From NCBI RefSeq assembly GCF_021530565.1, contig NZ_JAKGBI010000002.1:186001-250000 (forward strand): a stretch of 64,000 nucleotides of DNA, written 5' to 3'. The DNA is from Pseudoalteromonas sp. SMS1. Its GTDB lineage: Bacteria > Pseudomonadota > Gammaproteobacteria > Enterobacterales > Alteromonadaceae. Position 1 is the first letter of the stretch, and each line of letters starts with the position of its first letter. The position numbers and the translations under genes were made by a program. The notes under the pieces are model-generated. The model did not search any database, was not told where the DNA came from, and saw only the letters and a program-made list of their open reading frames with translations. Below are positions 29,418 to 38,795 of the stretch, piece by piece.

Positions 29418-32400
29418 ATGAATTTAACGCGCAGTTCACTGAAAAACCCTGCCAGTGTGATCGTTATATTGGTTTTGGTCATGGTGTTTGGATTACTCAG
29501 TATTTTTAAACTCCCTATTCAACTCACACCTGATATAGAACAACCGCAAATTACTATTTTTTCAGGCTGGAGACAGGCAGCACCAGAAGAAGTAGAATCT
29601 GTCATCCTAGAGCCGCTCGAAAATGCGGTCAAGAACACCCCCGGCGCACTTCAGGTCGATACCACAATCAATCGTGGCAATGGGTTTATTACTCTAACTT
29701 TTGATATTGGCACTGACATGCAACAAGCCATGTTAGACGTCCTAACAAACCTAAATCAAGCACCTCCCTTACCTCTCGATGCCATTGATCCCGTGGTGAG
29801 TGCGGGCGGTAACTTTGGTGGCGCAGCTGGCCAAGCGGCAACACTGCTGGTATTACCATTGGATGCAGGAGAGGAAGGGCTCAGCTTCGATATGGCACAA
29901 TATCAAAAACAGATTGAAGAGATTGTCGAGCCTCGACTCGCTCAAATTCCAGGTATCTCTCGTGTGGATCTTGCGAGTGAACGTTCGCGAGAATTACGCA
30001 TCACATTTGATCCACACAAAGCTGCCGCCCTTGGTATTAGCCTCAATCAAATTCGACGCACTTTGCAAGCATCAAGAGATACCTCTGCAGGCCTTGCCAA
30101 TGTTGGACGTCGCCAATACACAGTGCGCTTCACAGGCCAATATGATTTGCAAGACATGCTTCAGATGCGCATTGGCTACTCCAATGAGCGGCCCATCTAT
30201 TTAGGCGACATCGCCACTGTCGAAGAAACTTTCTCAGACCGCTTAGGCATGAGTGGTCGAAATGGACAACCAGCCTATTATATCCGTGTAGCCCGAATCA
30301 ACGACGCCAACACGGTAGCATTGCTCGACAATATCAACATTGCAATACAAGAGCTTAATGAAGGCCCACTCAAAGAAGCTGGACTGTCTTTAGAGCTGAG
30401 CTTTGATGCTTCTGTACATATCCGTAACGCGTTACTGTTGGTAAAAAGCAACTTAGGTTTGGGAGTGTTGTTGTCGTGTATCATCTTGTGGCTATTTTTC
30501 AGAGGCCTCAAAACCACACTTGTGATAGCGGCAACAATCCCAGTATCTCTGATGGTTGCTTTTTTAGCGCTTAATATATTTGATCGCAGTATTAATGTTA
30601 TCTCCCTCGCGGGTCTAGCATTTGCCGTCGGTCTTGTCTTAGATGCCGCCATTATTGTGCAAGAGAACATTGCCCGGCTAAAAACCGAAGGCATGGACAA
30701 TGCAAAAGCAGCGCTAAAAGGTGCCACACAGGTTGCTGGTGCACTATTTGCCTCTACGGCAACCAGTGTCGCTATTTTTCTACCCATCATGTTTATGGCA
30801 GGCATCGAAGGCCAACTTTTCTCTGATCTTGCGCTCACACTCTCCATCGCCGTTATCGCATCACTTGTCAGCGCATTGACCGTCATCCCCATTGCAAACC
30901 GTTACCTACCTGATCGCAAACCCAAAGCCGATCCTTTTAAACGATATTGGCAAAAGCTCACTCAGTTAATCATGGGACTGACCAACACGCGAACCAAACA
31001 AATTTCTTGGATAGCAGGGCTGCTAGGTGGTTCATTGTTCATCACTGTGACCATGTTGCCTAAAACTGACTTTATGCCACAAGCCCCAACGGATGGCTTC
31101 TTTTTCTCACTTGTCACGCCGCCTGGCGCGAATATCACCTATATGGAGGAAGAACTTTTAAAGCGTGTGAAAGCGCGTCTAATGCCTTATTACAACGGTG
31201 AAAAAGAACCGGGGATAAAGAGCTTCAATCAATTTGTTTTTGGTTCCAATGCAGGTGGGTTCATCTATTCTGCGGATCCGCAACGTGTAGAAGAACTGAT
31301 GCAAGTAACCCGGGAAGAAATACTCGTGGATTTACCCGATACGCAGGTTTTTTTATTTAGGGGGTCGATGATTCAAGTGTCAAATGGCGGCGACGGTCGA
31401 AACATTAACATAGACCTGACAGGCCCGAACATGGATGACTTAATTATCGGCGCTCAGACTGCTCTGAAAGCCGTCAAAGAAGCAATGCCCACTGCGACTG
31501 CACAACCTCAGCCCCGCTTAGATATGGCAGAACCTGAACTAAGGCTGCACCCTAATGACCGCCGTATTACGCAAGCCGGCCTCACTCGCCAAGATGTCTC
31601 TCAAGCCATGCAAGCATTCACTGGCGGGTTATTTATCAACGAGTACTTTAATGGTAATGATCGCATGAACGTGATCTTGCGCTCAACTTCTTGGGATTCA
31701 CCAGAAGAATTGAAAGCATTGCCGTTAGTCACACCTGACTCAGGCGTTCAAACGGTTGGCGAGTTAGCACGTGTAGAGCGCACGGTCGGCCCGAGTCAGT
31801 TACGCCGTGTAAATGGTCGTCGTACAGTCAGCGTCGTGGTCACACCACCAGCTGATATGACGTTAGAGCAGGCTCAGCAGATCCTTGCCTCTCAAGTTTT
31901 GCCCAAAGTAAAAGAGGTAATCCCTGACAATGCGGGTGTGATTTTGGCGGGTAATGCACAAAAGCTGAATTCAGCCATTCAAGAGATGACCATCAATTTT
32001 GTGCTTGCTCTATTCATTTTATTCTTACTGATGAGCGCGCTATTCAAATCAGCCAAAGACAGTTTATTGGTTTTGCTCGTTATGCCTATGGCTGCCGCTG
32101 GTGGTGTCATCGCACTGTACATACTTAATTTATTCACCTTTCAGTCTCTGGACTTATTGACCATGATTGGATTTATTATTCTTTTAGGGTTAGTCGTTAA
32201 CAATGCAATTTTACTTGTTGACCAAACTCGGGTTGCCGAGGCAAATGGATTGGCCAGGCAAGACGCCGTGCGCCAAGCCGTACTCATGCGAGCTCGACCT
32301 GTGTACCTCAGTACATTAACCAGTTTATTTGGTATGTTACCACTCACTTTAGTGCCAGGTGTTGGCTCAGAAATTTACCGCGGCTTAGCCACGGTGATTG

Positions 32401-32537
32401 TCGGCGGCATGGCGATAAGCGCCCTATTTACACTTATTCTAATGCCAAGTTTACTTCAGTTAGGCCGTGCCAAAGCCCCCTCATCCGACCAAGAGGGCAA
32501 ACCAAAACCTAAGCTTAATTTAGTCTCTAATCAGTAA
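29418..32537 (+). CDS. RND efflux permease, HAE-1 type
   Basis: A 1039-residue inner-membrane proton antiporter with the usual 12 helices and two large periplasmic loops. Visible marks are the first helix after NLTRSSLKNPASV, FKLPIQLTPDIEQPQI, the TM4 proton-relay region FAVGLVLDAAIIVQENI and the C-terminal GFIILLGLVVNNAILLVDQT. It exports amphiphilic compounds together with the adaptor encoded next and an outer-membrane channel not present here. The ATG at 29418 has GGAAG just upstream; a TTG four codons earlier is less likely. Permease before adaptor is the reverse of the acrAB order. Confidence 0.93.
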   Translation: MNLTRSSLKNPASVIVILVLVMVFGLLSIFKLPIQLTPDIEQPQITIFSGWRQAAPEEVESVILEPLENAVKNTPGALQVDTTINRGNGFITLTFDIGTDMQQAMLDVLTNLNQAPPLPLDAIDPVVSAGGNFGGAAGQAATLLVLPLDAGEEGLSFDMAQYQKQIEEIVEPRLAQIPGISRVDLASERSRELRITFDPHKAAALGISLNQIRRTLQASRDTSAGLANVGRRQYTVRFTGQYDLQDMLQMRIGYSNERPIYLGDIATVEETFSDRLGMSGRNGQPAYYIRVARINDANTVALLDNINIAIQELNEGPLKEAGLSLELSFDASVHIRNALLLVKSNLGLGVLLSCIILWLFFRGLKTTLVIAATIPVSLMVAFLALNIFDRSINVISLAGLAFAVGLVLDAAIIVQENIARLKTEGMDNAKAALKGATQVAGALFASTATSVAIFLPIMFMAGIEGQLFSDLALTLSIAVIASLVSALTVIPIANRYLPDRKPKADPFKRYWQKLTQLIMGLTNTRTKQISWIAGLLGGSLFITVTMLPKTDFMPQAPTDGFFFSLVTPPGANITYMEEELLKRVKARLMPYYNGEKEPGIKSFNQFVFGSNAGGFIYSADPQRVEELMQVTREEILVDLPDTQVFLFRGSMIQVSNGGDGRNINIDLTGPNMDDLIIGAQTALKAVKEAMPTATAQPQPRLDMAEPELRLHPNDRRITQAGLTRQDVSQAMQAFTGGLFINEYFNGNDRMNVILRSTSWDSPEELKALPLVTPDSGVQTVGELARVERTVGPSQLRRVNGRRTVSVVVTPPADMTLEQAQQILASQVLPKVKEVIPDNAGVILAGNAQKLNSAIQEMTINFVLALFILFLLMSALFKSAKDSLLVLLVMPMAAAGGVIALYILNLFTFQSLDLLTMIGFIILLGLVVNNAILLVDQTRVAEANGLARQDAVRQAVLMRARPVYLSTLTSLFGMLPLTLVPGVGSEIYRGLATVIVGGMAISALFTLILMPSLLQLGRAKAPSSDQEGKPKPKLNLVSNQ

Positions 32538-32547
32538 GGAAGTACCA

Positions 32548-33633
32548 ATGCAAAATGCATCTTTTACCGTAAAACTGTTCTCTCTCGCATTGGCCTGTAG
32601 CACCGCTTTGTATAGCGTACAGAGTAATGCCGCGCTTCCAGTCACTGTCGAGCCAGTTACTCAAGCGCCGCTAACCAGTTCATTAGCCGTCAATGGGACA
32701 CTCTTTGGCAAAAAAGACGTCGTACTCACCGCGGGGATTTCTGGTCGAGTCTTGTATGTTGCAGAACCTGGGGAAAGGGTCAGTCAAGGGAGTGTCCTTG
32801 TCAAAATGGATACTTTGCCTTTAGAGCTTGATCAGGCGAGGCAACAAGAAATGCTAAAACGAGCGCAGGTGAACCTAAAATTCCACAAACAGGAATTAAA
32901 TCGCTTGAAACGCTTAGCCAACTCTAATAGTGCCGCAGCCACTCAAGTAGACAGTGTGCAGAATCAACATGACCTTGCGCTATCTGACATTGCGCTGGCA
33001 AAAATTGAACTCCAAGTCATTGCCGATCAACTGGAGCGTGCGACCATCCGCGCCCCATTTTCTGGTGTTGTCAGTGAACGTTTTAAACGTGCTGGAAGGG
33101 AGGTAAGTCGCGCTGACGAGTTACTTAACTTCGTCGATATTGACAACTTAGAGACGCGCCTATACGTCCCTGTGAAATACCTGCATTACGTCAAACCTGG
33201 GATCACATTACCGATTCAAACTGGTAACTTAGATAGGCCTATCAAAGCGCAAGCAATTGTGACGTCTGTCATTCCTGCAACCGATCCCCGCTCTCAAACT
33301 GTCGAAGTACGCGCCAAACTCGACAAAAGCGCATCACATACATTTGCTGTTGGTCAACTCGTAGATGTCACAGTCCCTCTTCGCTCAGCACACGCTAAAA
33401 TGTTGATCAACAGAGATGCTTTAATTATTCGAAAGCAAGGCGTACATATTGTTAAAGTCAGTTCAGATAACACAGTTATGCAAGTACCTGTTGAAGTCGG
33501 TAAAGGCGAAGGTCGCCTTGTGGCTATCACGCCACTCGACGCCAATGCACTTCAAGTAGGTGATAGCATTGCCGTTCGCGGTGCAGAGCGACTGACCAAT
33601 GGCCAAGAGGTAGAAGTCCAGTCTCTCAAGTAG
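32548..33633 (+). CDS. RND periplasmic adaptor (HlyD/AcrA-like membrane fusion protein)
   Basis: A 361-residue adaptor with a Sec signal peptide (cleavage near SNA-ALP, residue 28), a lipoyl half-motif (GISGRVLYVAEPGERVSQGS), an alpha-helical hairpin (about residues 95-150), the second lipoyl half (IRAPFSGVVSERFKRAG) and beta-barrel domains. It has no lipobox cysteine. It couples the upstream permease to an outer-membrane channel, and is separated from it by 10 bp with a GGAAG site. A clear terminator follows, so the pump is a two-gene operon. Confidence 0.92.
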   Translation: MQNASFTVKLFSLALACSTALYSVQSNAALPVTVEPVTQAPLTSSLAVNGTLFGKKDVVLTAGISGRVLYVAEPGERVSQGSVLVKMDTLPLELDQARQQEMLKRAQVNLKFHKQELNRLKRLANSNSAAATQVDSVQNQHDLALSDIALAKIELQVIADQLERATIRAPFSGVVSERFKRAGREVSRADELLNFVDIDNLETRLYVPVKYLHYVKPGITLPIQTGNLDRPIKAQAIVTSVIPATDPRSQTVEVRAKLDKSASHTFAVGQLVDVTVPLRSAHAKMLINRDALIIRKQGVHIVKVSSDNTVMQVPVEVGKGEGRLVAITPLDANALQVGDSIAVRGAERLTNGQEVEVQSLK

Positions 33634-33651
33634 TCATAAAAATACTAGCCC

Positions 33652-33690
33652 AATGAGCCAGCTTATGGACGAGCAATGGCTCATTTTTTA
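33652..33690 (+). terminator. Terminator of the RND operon
   Basis: AATGAGCCA (33652-33660) pairs with TGGCTCATT (33677-33685), followed by a T-run. Confidence 0.85.
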
Positions 33691-33821
33691 AAATTTAATC
33701 ATATATATCATATCTTTAATATTTTTAAATACTGCTTATTTTCTGATTTAAGCAGGTTTAATTGGTTATCTTCCCGGTGTTTGTTCAAGCTACCAATACG
33801 CTAGACACAGGAGTAACCTCA

Positions 33822-34757
33822 ATGCAAACAAACAAACGATTGAACACAACTCAATTGGGACTCATCGCCATTGCCATGCTTGGCGTAAGCATAACCACCT
33901 CAAATGCACATGCCGCATCCAGCGCTATCATGTTTGATGACTTTAGTTATCGTCAATTTTCTGAGGCTCAAAAGAATGGCTGGCAAATTCGGCATGAAAC
34001 TGGGCACCCAGGCATCAAAAATGCCACTTGGTGGCAAGAAGGCATTAGCTTTCACCCCGACCCTATGGCGGCGGGGAACACCGTGATGCGCATCACAGCT
34101 AAAACAGATGGTACAGCGGAAAACACTCGCCATACGCAAATATGCCATAAACGAAAGTACCGCGAAGGGACCTATGCCGCAAGAGTCTACTTTAATGATG
34201 CCCCTCAGTACGGCCCTGATGGCGATGCGGTGATTCAAACTTTTTACGCCATTAGCCCACTTAAGGCCCCAATGGATAAGAATTACAGTGAAATGGACTT
34301 TGAATATTTGCCCAATGGCGGATGGGGTACCGAGCGCCTAGCTTTATTTGCCACATCTTGGGAAACCTTTCAATTGACGCCTTGGACCAAAGTCAATGCT
34401 TATGACTACCATATAGAGTCACTGCAAGGCTGGAATACTTTGGTACTTCAGGTTGCAAATAACACTTTGAAATATTATGTGAATGGCCACCTCTTTGCGA
34501 CACATGGTGCTGATGTTTACCCAGAAGTCCCCATGTCTATCAACTTCAATCAATGGTTTGATCCCAATAAGCTAGTGCAATCTAACTTAATGAGGCAATA
34601 TCATCACGACGTGGATTGGGTTTACTTTGTTAAAGATGAAGTGATATCACCCCGTGCCGTTGTCCAATCCGTGGCACAACTGCGTAAGGAGCACATTGCT
34701 CAAACAGATACCGTTCCGGATTGGGCTCCCAAGCAAGCAGATTACTGTAGTCTTTAA
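33822..34757 (+). CDS. Secreted GH16-like glucanase/lectin-fold protein
   Basis: A 311-residue protein with a signal peptide (ends SNAHA-AS, residue 30). The family 16 glycoside hydrolase signature ExDxE is present as SEMDFEYLP, in the context TYAARVYF upstream. The typical downstream strands are NTLKYYVNGHLF and VPMSINFNQWF. GH16 enzymes cut beta-1,3/1,4-glucans or algal galactans such as agar and carrageenan; the exact substrate cannot be inferred. The frame is open 20 codons further up, but AGGAG before 33822 and the signal peptide fix the start. The stop overlaps the convergent regulator gene by 4 bases. Confidence 0.72.
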   Translation: MQTNKRLNTTQLGLIAIAMLGVSITTSNAHAASSAIMFDDFSYRQFSEAQKNGWQIRHETGHPGIKNATWWQEGISFHPDPMAAGNTVMRITAKTDGTAENTRHTQICHKRKYREGTYAARVYFNDAPQYGPDGDAVIQTFYAISPLKAPMDKNYSEMDFEYLPNGGWGTERLALFATSWETFQLTPWTKVNAYDYHIESLQGWNTLVLQVANNTLKYYVNGHLFATHGADVYPEVPMSINFNQWFDPNKLVQSNLMRQYHHDVDWVYFVKDEVISPRAVVQSVAQLRKEHIAQTDTVPDWAPKQADYCSL

Positions 34758-36385
34758 TTTACTGTGTGGATCGGCACTTGGGCAAACCATGCCTCGACCC
34801 GTGCAATGAGTTGCGGACTATCACCTTGATGCGCAATTTCAAGCGCTTGCTTGGCAAATGTATCTGCAAGCGATTGCTCATTTAAATCTCGATACATGTC
34901 CGCTTGAGCAAGGAGCACCCAAATCTGATTTGGCCGCGCCTTGCTATCATTCGCAATCTCCATCGCTTGGGCAAAATATCGTTTTGCTTCTCCTAACTCA
35001 TTTTGTGCAATGGCAATACGCGCCAACTCAATCAAAGCAGCAGTTTGGCCATAGCGCCCATGAAAACTCTTGTGGTAGTCGAGTGCAGCCAATAACCACC
35101 TTGTCGCCTCACTAAATTGACCTTGCAATCGCTTTATTTTGCCAAGCTCCTCGTATGAATATGCTATAAACAGTTTATCTTGGCTTGACTGCGCCAGTTG
35201 TTTTGCTTTTGCGATATACTCCTCAGCAACAAGTAACTCGGCTTGTCTATCTGATGCTTGTGGCCAATTAATCAATAAATAGCCGATCATTAAGTTTGCT
35301 CTCAGGTGCTCTTTTTTACTCTGAACACTGTCCTCAATTTGTAAACTGCCGCGCAGTAAACGGATCGCTTGTTCTAACTGATAGATATTTGCCAGACTGG
35401 CTGCAAGATAACGTCTCGCAGCGAGCATATTCGGCTGTTCCACCAAAGCACTGCGAAACAGGGCAATTGCAGCTTGGTAATCCCTTTGCAAATAAGCATT
35501 GACACCTTTCGCAAACGCCTGATTACTAAACGCACTATCATATTGCGTTGCTGTGATTTGTGTTGTTTGGCCATACTTTTGTGCCAGTAAATGACTCAAT
35601 TCAGTCAATGCATCAGCAACATTTTGTGCGAGCACAACACCTTGTTGAGGCCCTAGATGCGAGTGCAAAGTATAGTGCAATTGCAGATCTTGCGGGTAAC
35701 CTGTTAAACGCGTTTGTACGATGAGGTTTACATCGAGGGCCTGTTGCAGTTTGAAGAAATACTGAGGGCCAGAGGCCTCATGGGTTAAGTTGCTTCTATG
35801 TAATCTTTCAACAGCCAGTAAGACATCGTCCACCTCACTCACTTGCAGCAGACTTTGTAGTCGCAATGTTTGAGACAGTTGGTCCATCCCCTTGATGGGC
35901 ACCCAGTCGTGTAATGTATCTTGCATGGCATTTTCGATGGGTAGAAAAGCCACCTTAGGCAACCGCGAAGAAGTGCTGAAATTTATACTCACATACACCA
36001 TGCAACCTATGATTAAACACACCAGGAAACTAATGACTGGCCATTTTAGATGCACCTTACTTTTGTGTGCTGGGGGACTCAATACATCAATGTCGATAAC
36101 CCAGCGGTATCCCAGTTTGGGAAAAGTTTTAATGGTATCAGGGCCTAACAGGTCACGAATTTCTTTGATCGATTGCACAAGCACTTGCTCTTGCACTACC
36201 ACGTCACGCCAAACACAGTTCAAAAGTTCTTGTTTAGTCACGACCCGTTCACGGTTTGCAACCAGTATCTCTAGGACTTGCAGTGTTTTCGCTCGAATTT
36301 CTAGTATCTCTGCGGGCTCGGTATTCCGTAAATACACCTTACCGAGCATGAGATCCACTTCCTTATTACCAAATCTAAAGCGCAT
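34754..36385 (-). CDS. CadC/ToxR-like transmembrane regulator with TPR periplasmic domain
   Basis: A 543-residue protein. Residues 1-100 are an OmpR-type winged helix (ILEIRAKTLQVLEILVANRE, WRDVVVQEQVLVQSIKEIRD, IKTFPKLGYRW). One membrane helix lies near residues 115-137 (WPVISFLVCLIIGCMVYVSI). The periplasmic part has a TolB-N-like region and about six TPR-like helix pairs. Such regulators sense envelope signals and bind DNA directly from the membrane. It diverges from the amine-oxidase/decarboxylase operon and is therefore its most likely regulator. An upstream in-frame ATG at 36397 is the alternative start. Confidence 0.85.
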   Translation of the reverse strand: MRFRFGNKEVDLMLGKVYLRNTEPAEILEIRAKTLQVLEILVANRERVVTKQELLNCVWRDVVVQEQVLVQSIKEIRDLLGPDTIKTFPKLGYRWVIDIDVLSPPAHKSKVHLKWPVISFLVCLIIGCMVYVSINFSTSSRLPKVAFLPIENAMQDTLHDWVPIKGMDQLSQTLRLQSLLQVSEVDDVLLAVERLHRSNLTHEASGPQYFFKLQQALDVNLIVQTRLTGYPQDLQLHYTLHSHLGPQQGVVLAQNVADALTELSHLLAQKYGQTTQITATQYDSAFSNQAFAKGVNAYLQRDYQAAIALFRSALVEQPNMLAARRYLAASLANIYQLEQAIRLLRGSLQIEDSVQSKKEHLRANLMIGYLLINWPQASDRQAELLVAEEYIAKAKQLAQSSQDKLFIAYSYEELGKIKRLQGQFSEATRWLLAALDYHKSFHGRYGQTAALIELARIAIAQNELGEAKRYFAQAMEIANDSKARPNQIWVLLAQADMYRDLNEQSLADTFAKQALEIAHQGDSPQLIARVEAWFAQVPIHTVN

Positions 36386-36758
36386 TACGAACACCATTTA
36401 TAAAATTCAATGCACATCCACTATTAAATTATAAGCTTCTGTTTTAAATATAGTTTGCCTCAACTCGAAGAGACACTCAAGCCATCGCTTGTCAAGCAAT
36501 TCAAATGACCCTAAGCAATTGCGAATTGATCTCTTTCCCAATCGTATCACGAAAAAAAATTAACCTATGTGCTACATTTAATGAGGCGTTTTCTGGCGAA
36601 ATGATTGATTCACTCATTTTCAGTCAACCAGAACAGTAAAAATCAATTGCAATAAACTGCAGATTTAATCATCTGCTTTGCAGCACAGTCGCAGTAGTGG
36701 TTTTATAGGAGTAGTCGTCTGTCAAAGTAGACTTAACCATCAAGGCTAAGGAATAACG
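36386..36758. other. Divergent promoter region, CadC-like gene and amine-oxidase operon
   Basis: About 370 bp between the two divergent starts; the promoter of each should lie here. AAGGA lies 6 bases before the amine-oxidase ATG. No operator repeats were obvious by eye. Confidence 0.45.
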
Positions 36759-38720
36759 ATGACACATTATACTTTTGGAAAAGAAATAACGGATAAGCCG
36801 CTCCCCAGCCAAGTTAAAGTCGCCATTGTCGGCGCTGGTATGTCCGGGCTTTACAGCGCTTGGAGATTACAACAAGAAGTCAATTGCCAAGATCTGGCTA
36901 TTTTTGAGCGTTCAGATAGAACCGGTGGTCGACTTGACTCAGACCTCATCGAATTTAAAAACCTTCGCTCTAATGAGCCCAAAACCATTACAGTAAAAGA
37001 AGAACAAGGCGGTATGCGGTTCTTGTTTGATGGCATGGATGATTTGATGGCATTGTTTTTAAAATTGAATTTACAAGATGATATCGTCCCCTTTCCGATG
37101 AATAGTGGCGGCAACAACCGCTTATTCTTTAGAGGTGAGAGCTTTAGTGTCTCAGATGCGCAACAAGACGACTATGCTATCTGGTCACACTTATACAATC
37201 TAGATCAATCTGAGCAAGGTGTGAATCCTAAAGATATTGTCAATGTGGTTTTTAACCGCATCTTGGAAGCCAACCCGCAATTTCAACAACGACCCAAAGT
37301 AAGAGGGCCGCAATTTTGGCAAGACTTCAGGTTGCAATGTCAATGGAAAGGACAAGGGCTCAATCAGTGGACTCTATGGGACCTATACACAGATATGGGT
37401 TACTCGCAAGAGTGCATCACGATGCTTTATCGTGTGCTGGGTTTCAACGGCACTTTCTTATCTCAAATGAATGCGGGCGTTGCCTATCAGTTGTTGGAAG
37501 ACTTCCCAGCAGGCGTTAAATTTAAGACCTTTAAAGATGGCTTCAGTACGTTACCCAACAAGCTCGTTGAAGAGGTTGGTACAGATAATATCCACTTGCA
37601 AACAACCATTGAAGAAATCGACTTTAATGAAGAATCTGGTTTGTATGAGTTGCGTTATGCGCATATTGACGCGCATGGCAAAATCCACCCCGGTCTGGTA
37701 AAAGCAGAGAAGGTGATCTTGGGTCTCCCAAGGCTTGCCCTTGAAAAACTGTTTGTCCGCTCTAATGTGATTAACCGTCTTGATCCAACGCGTTCGGAGT
37801 CGCTGTGGAATACGCTGCAATCAGCCAGCAACCAACCTTTACTCAAGATCAATCTTTATTATGAATCAGCTTGGTGGGGGCGCGGTACCACAGGTCGACC
37901 CGCCGTCGAGTTTGGGCCTAATTTTGCTGATTTGCCGACGGGCTCAGTTTACCCATTTTATGCTGTAAATGAAGAGCTTGCTGCGGCACTGATGTACGAA
38001 GAGCGCACCACACATCCATCCGACGCAGTAGAAGCAAAATTGGCGCGAATTGGCAACGACAAATATGAACGCCCTGCGGCACTGACCATTTATTGCGACT
38101 ATCTCAACATCAATTTCTGGAGCAATTTACAAAATATCGGGGAAACGTATCATCACCCTAAACAAGAGCTCTATGTAGAAAGTGTACCTGATGATATTTA
38201 CCCCGCATCTACCGCGGTGGTTGAGCAGGCAACCCGTTTCTTTAAAGATATCTTTAATACTCATTACGTACCCGACCCTGTTTTAACCAGTGCGCGTATT
38301 TGGGAAGGCAGTGTGCAGTTTGATATACCTGCAAGCCGCCAATTCGGCTATGGTGTACACCAGTGGGCAGTAGGTGCAAATGACAAAGAGGTCATGGCTA
38401 CACTTGCAGAACCACTGCCGAATCTGTTCACCTGTGGTGAAGCATTTTCTGACTATCAGGGTTGGGTTGAGGGGGCGCTGCGCTCTACTGACCTAGCACT
38501 AGAAAAAGGCTTTGGCTTAAAGCCACTCAGTCAGGTCTACTTTGACTCTACCAATATTTCATCTTCGGACGCAATTAAGGCTGTCTATGAAGAGAACTCT
38601 AGCAAGCTTATTAATCAATACATCGAAACCAATTTTGCCGCCAGCGCAGCCCCCATCGAGAAGGCCAACGATGAGCAAAGTGTCATCGGCGTCAATCTAA
38701 GCTACTTCGATGTGAAATAA
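36759..38720 (+). CDS. Flavin-containing amine oxidase / L-amino-acid oxidase-like
   Basis: A 653-residue flavoenzyme. The N-terminal dinucleotide-binding motif is VAIVGAGMSGLYSAW (about 23-37), followed by ERSDRTGGRLDS and EEQGGMRFL. The C-terminal FAD signature is FTCGEAFSDYQGWVEGALRS. It oxidises an amine or amino acid to imine and then aldehyde or 2-oxo acid, giving H2O2 and ammonia. No signal peptide is seen. It is followed after 75 bp by a ThDP decarboxylase, which points to an amino acid giving a 2-oxo acid (L-amino-acid oxidase activity) rather than a monoamine. The C-terminal ~80 residues are extra relative to minimal family members. Confidence 0.85.
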   Translation: MTHYTFGKEITDKPLPSQVKVAIVGAGMSGLYSAWRLQQEVNCQDLAIFERSDRTGGRLDSDLIEFKNLRSNEPKTITVKEEQGGMRFLFDGMDDLMALFLKLNLQDDIVPFPMNSGGNNRLFFRGESFSVSDAQQDDYAIWSHLYNLDQSEQGVNPKDIVNVVFNRILEANPQFQQRPKVRGPQFWQDFRLQCQWKGQGLNQWTLWDLYTDMGYSQECITMLYRVLGFNGTFLSQMNAGVAYQLLEDFPAGVKFKTFKDGFSTLPNKLVEEVGTDNIHLQTTIEEIDFNEESGLYELRYAHIDAHGKIHPGLVKAEKVILGLPRLALEKLFVRSNVINRLDPTRSESLWNTLQSASNQPLLKINLYYESAWWGRGTTGRPAVEFGPNFADLPTGSVYPFYAVNEELAAALMYEERTTHPSDAVEAKLARIGNDKYERPAALTIYCDYLNINFWSNLQNIGETYHHPKQELYVESVPDDIYPASTAVVEQATRFFKDIFNTHYVPDPVLTSARIWEGSVQFDIPASRQFGYGVHQWAVGANDKEVMATLAEPLPNLFTCGEAFSDYQGWVEGALRSTDLALEKGFGLKPLSQVYFDSTNISSSDAIKAVYEENSSKLINQYIETNFAASAAPIEKANDEQSVIGVNLSYFDVK

Positions 38721-38795
38721 ACATTTTTCATCACTTTTTGCAGCGATTAAATAATCGTTTAGTCGCTGCGCTTGCTGAATTAGGTGAGATTAATT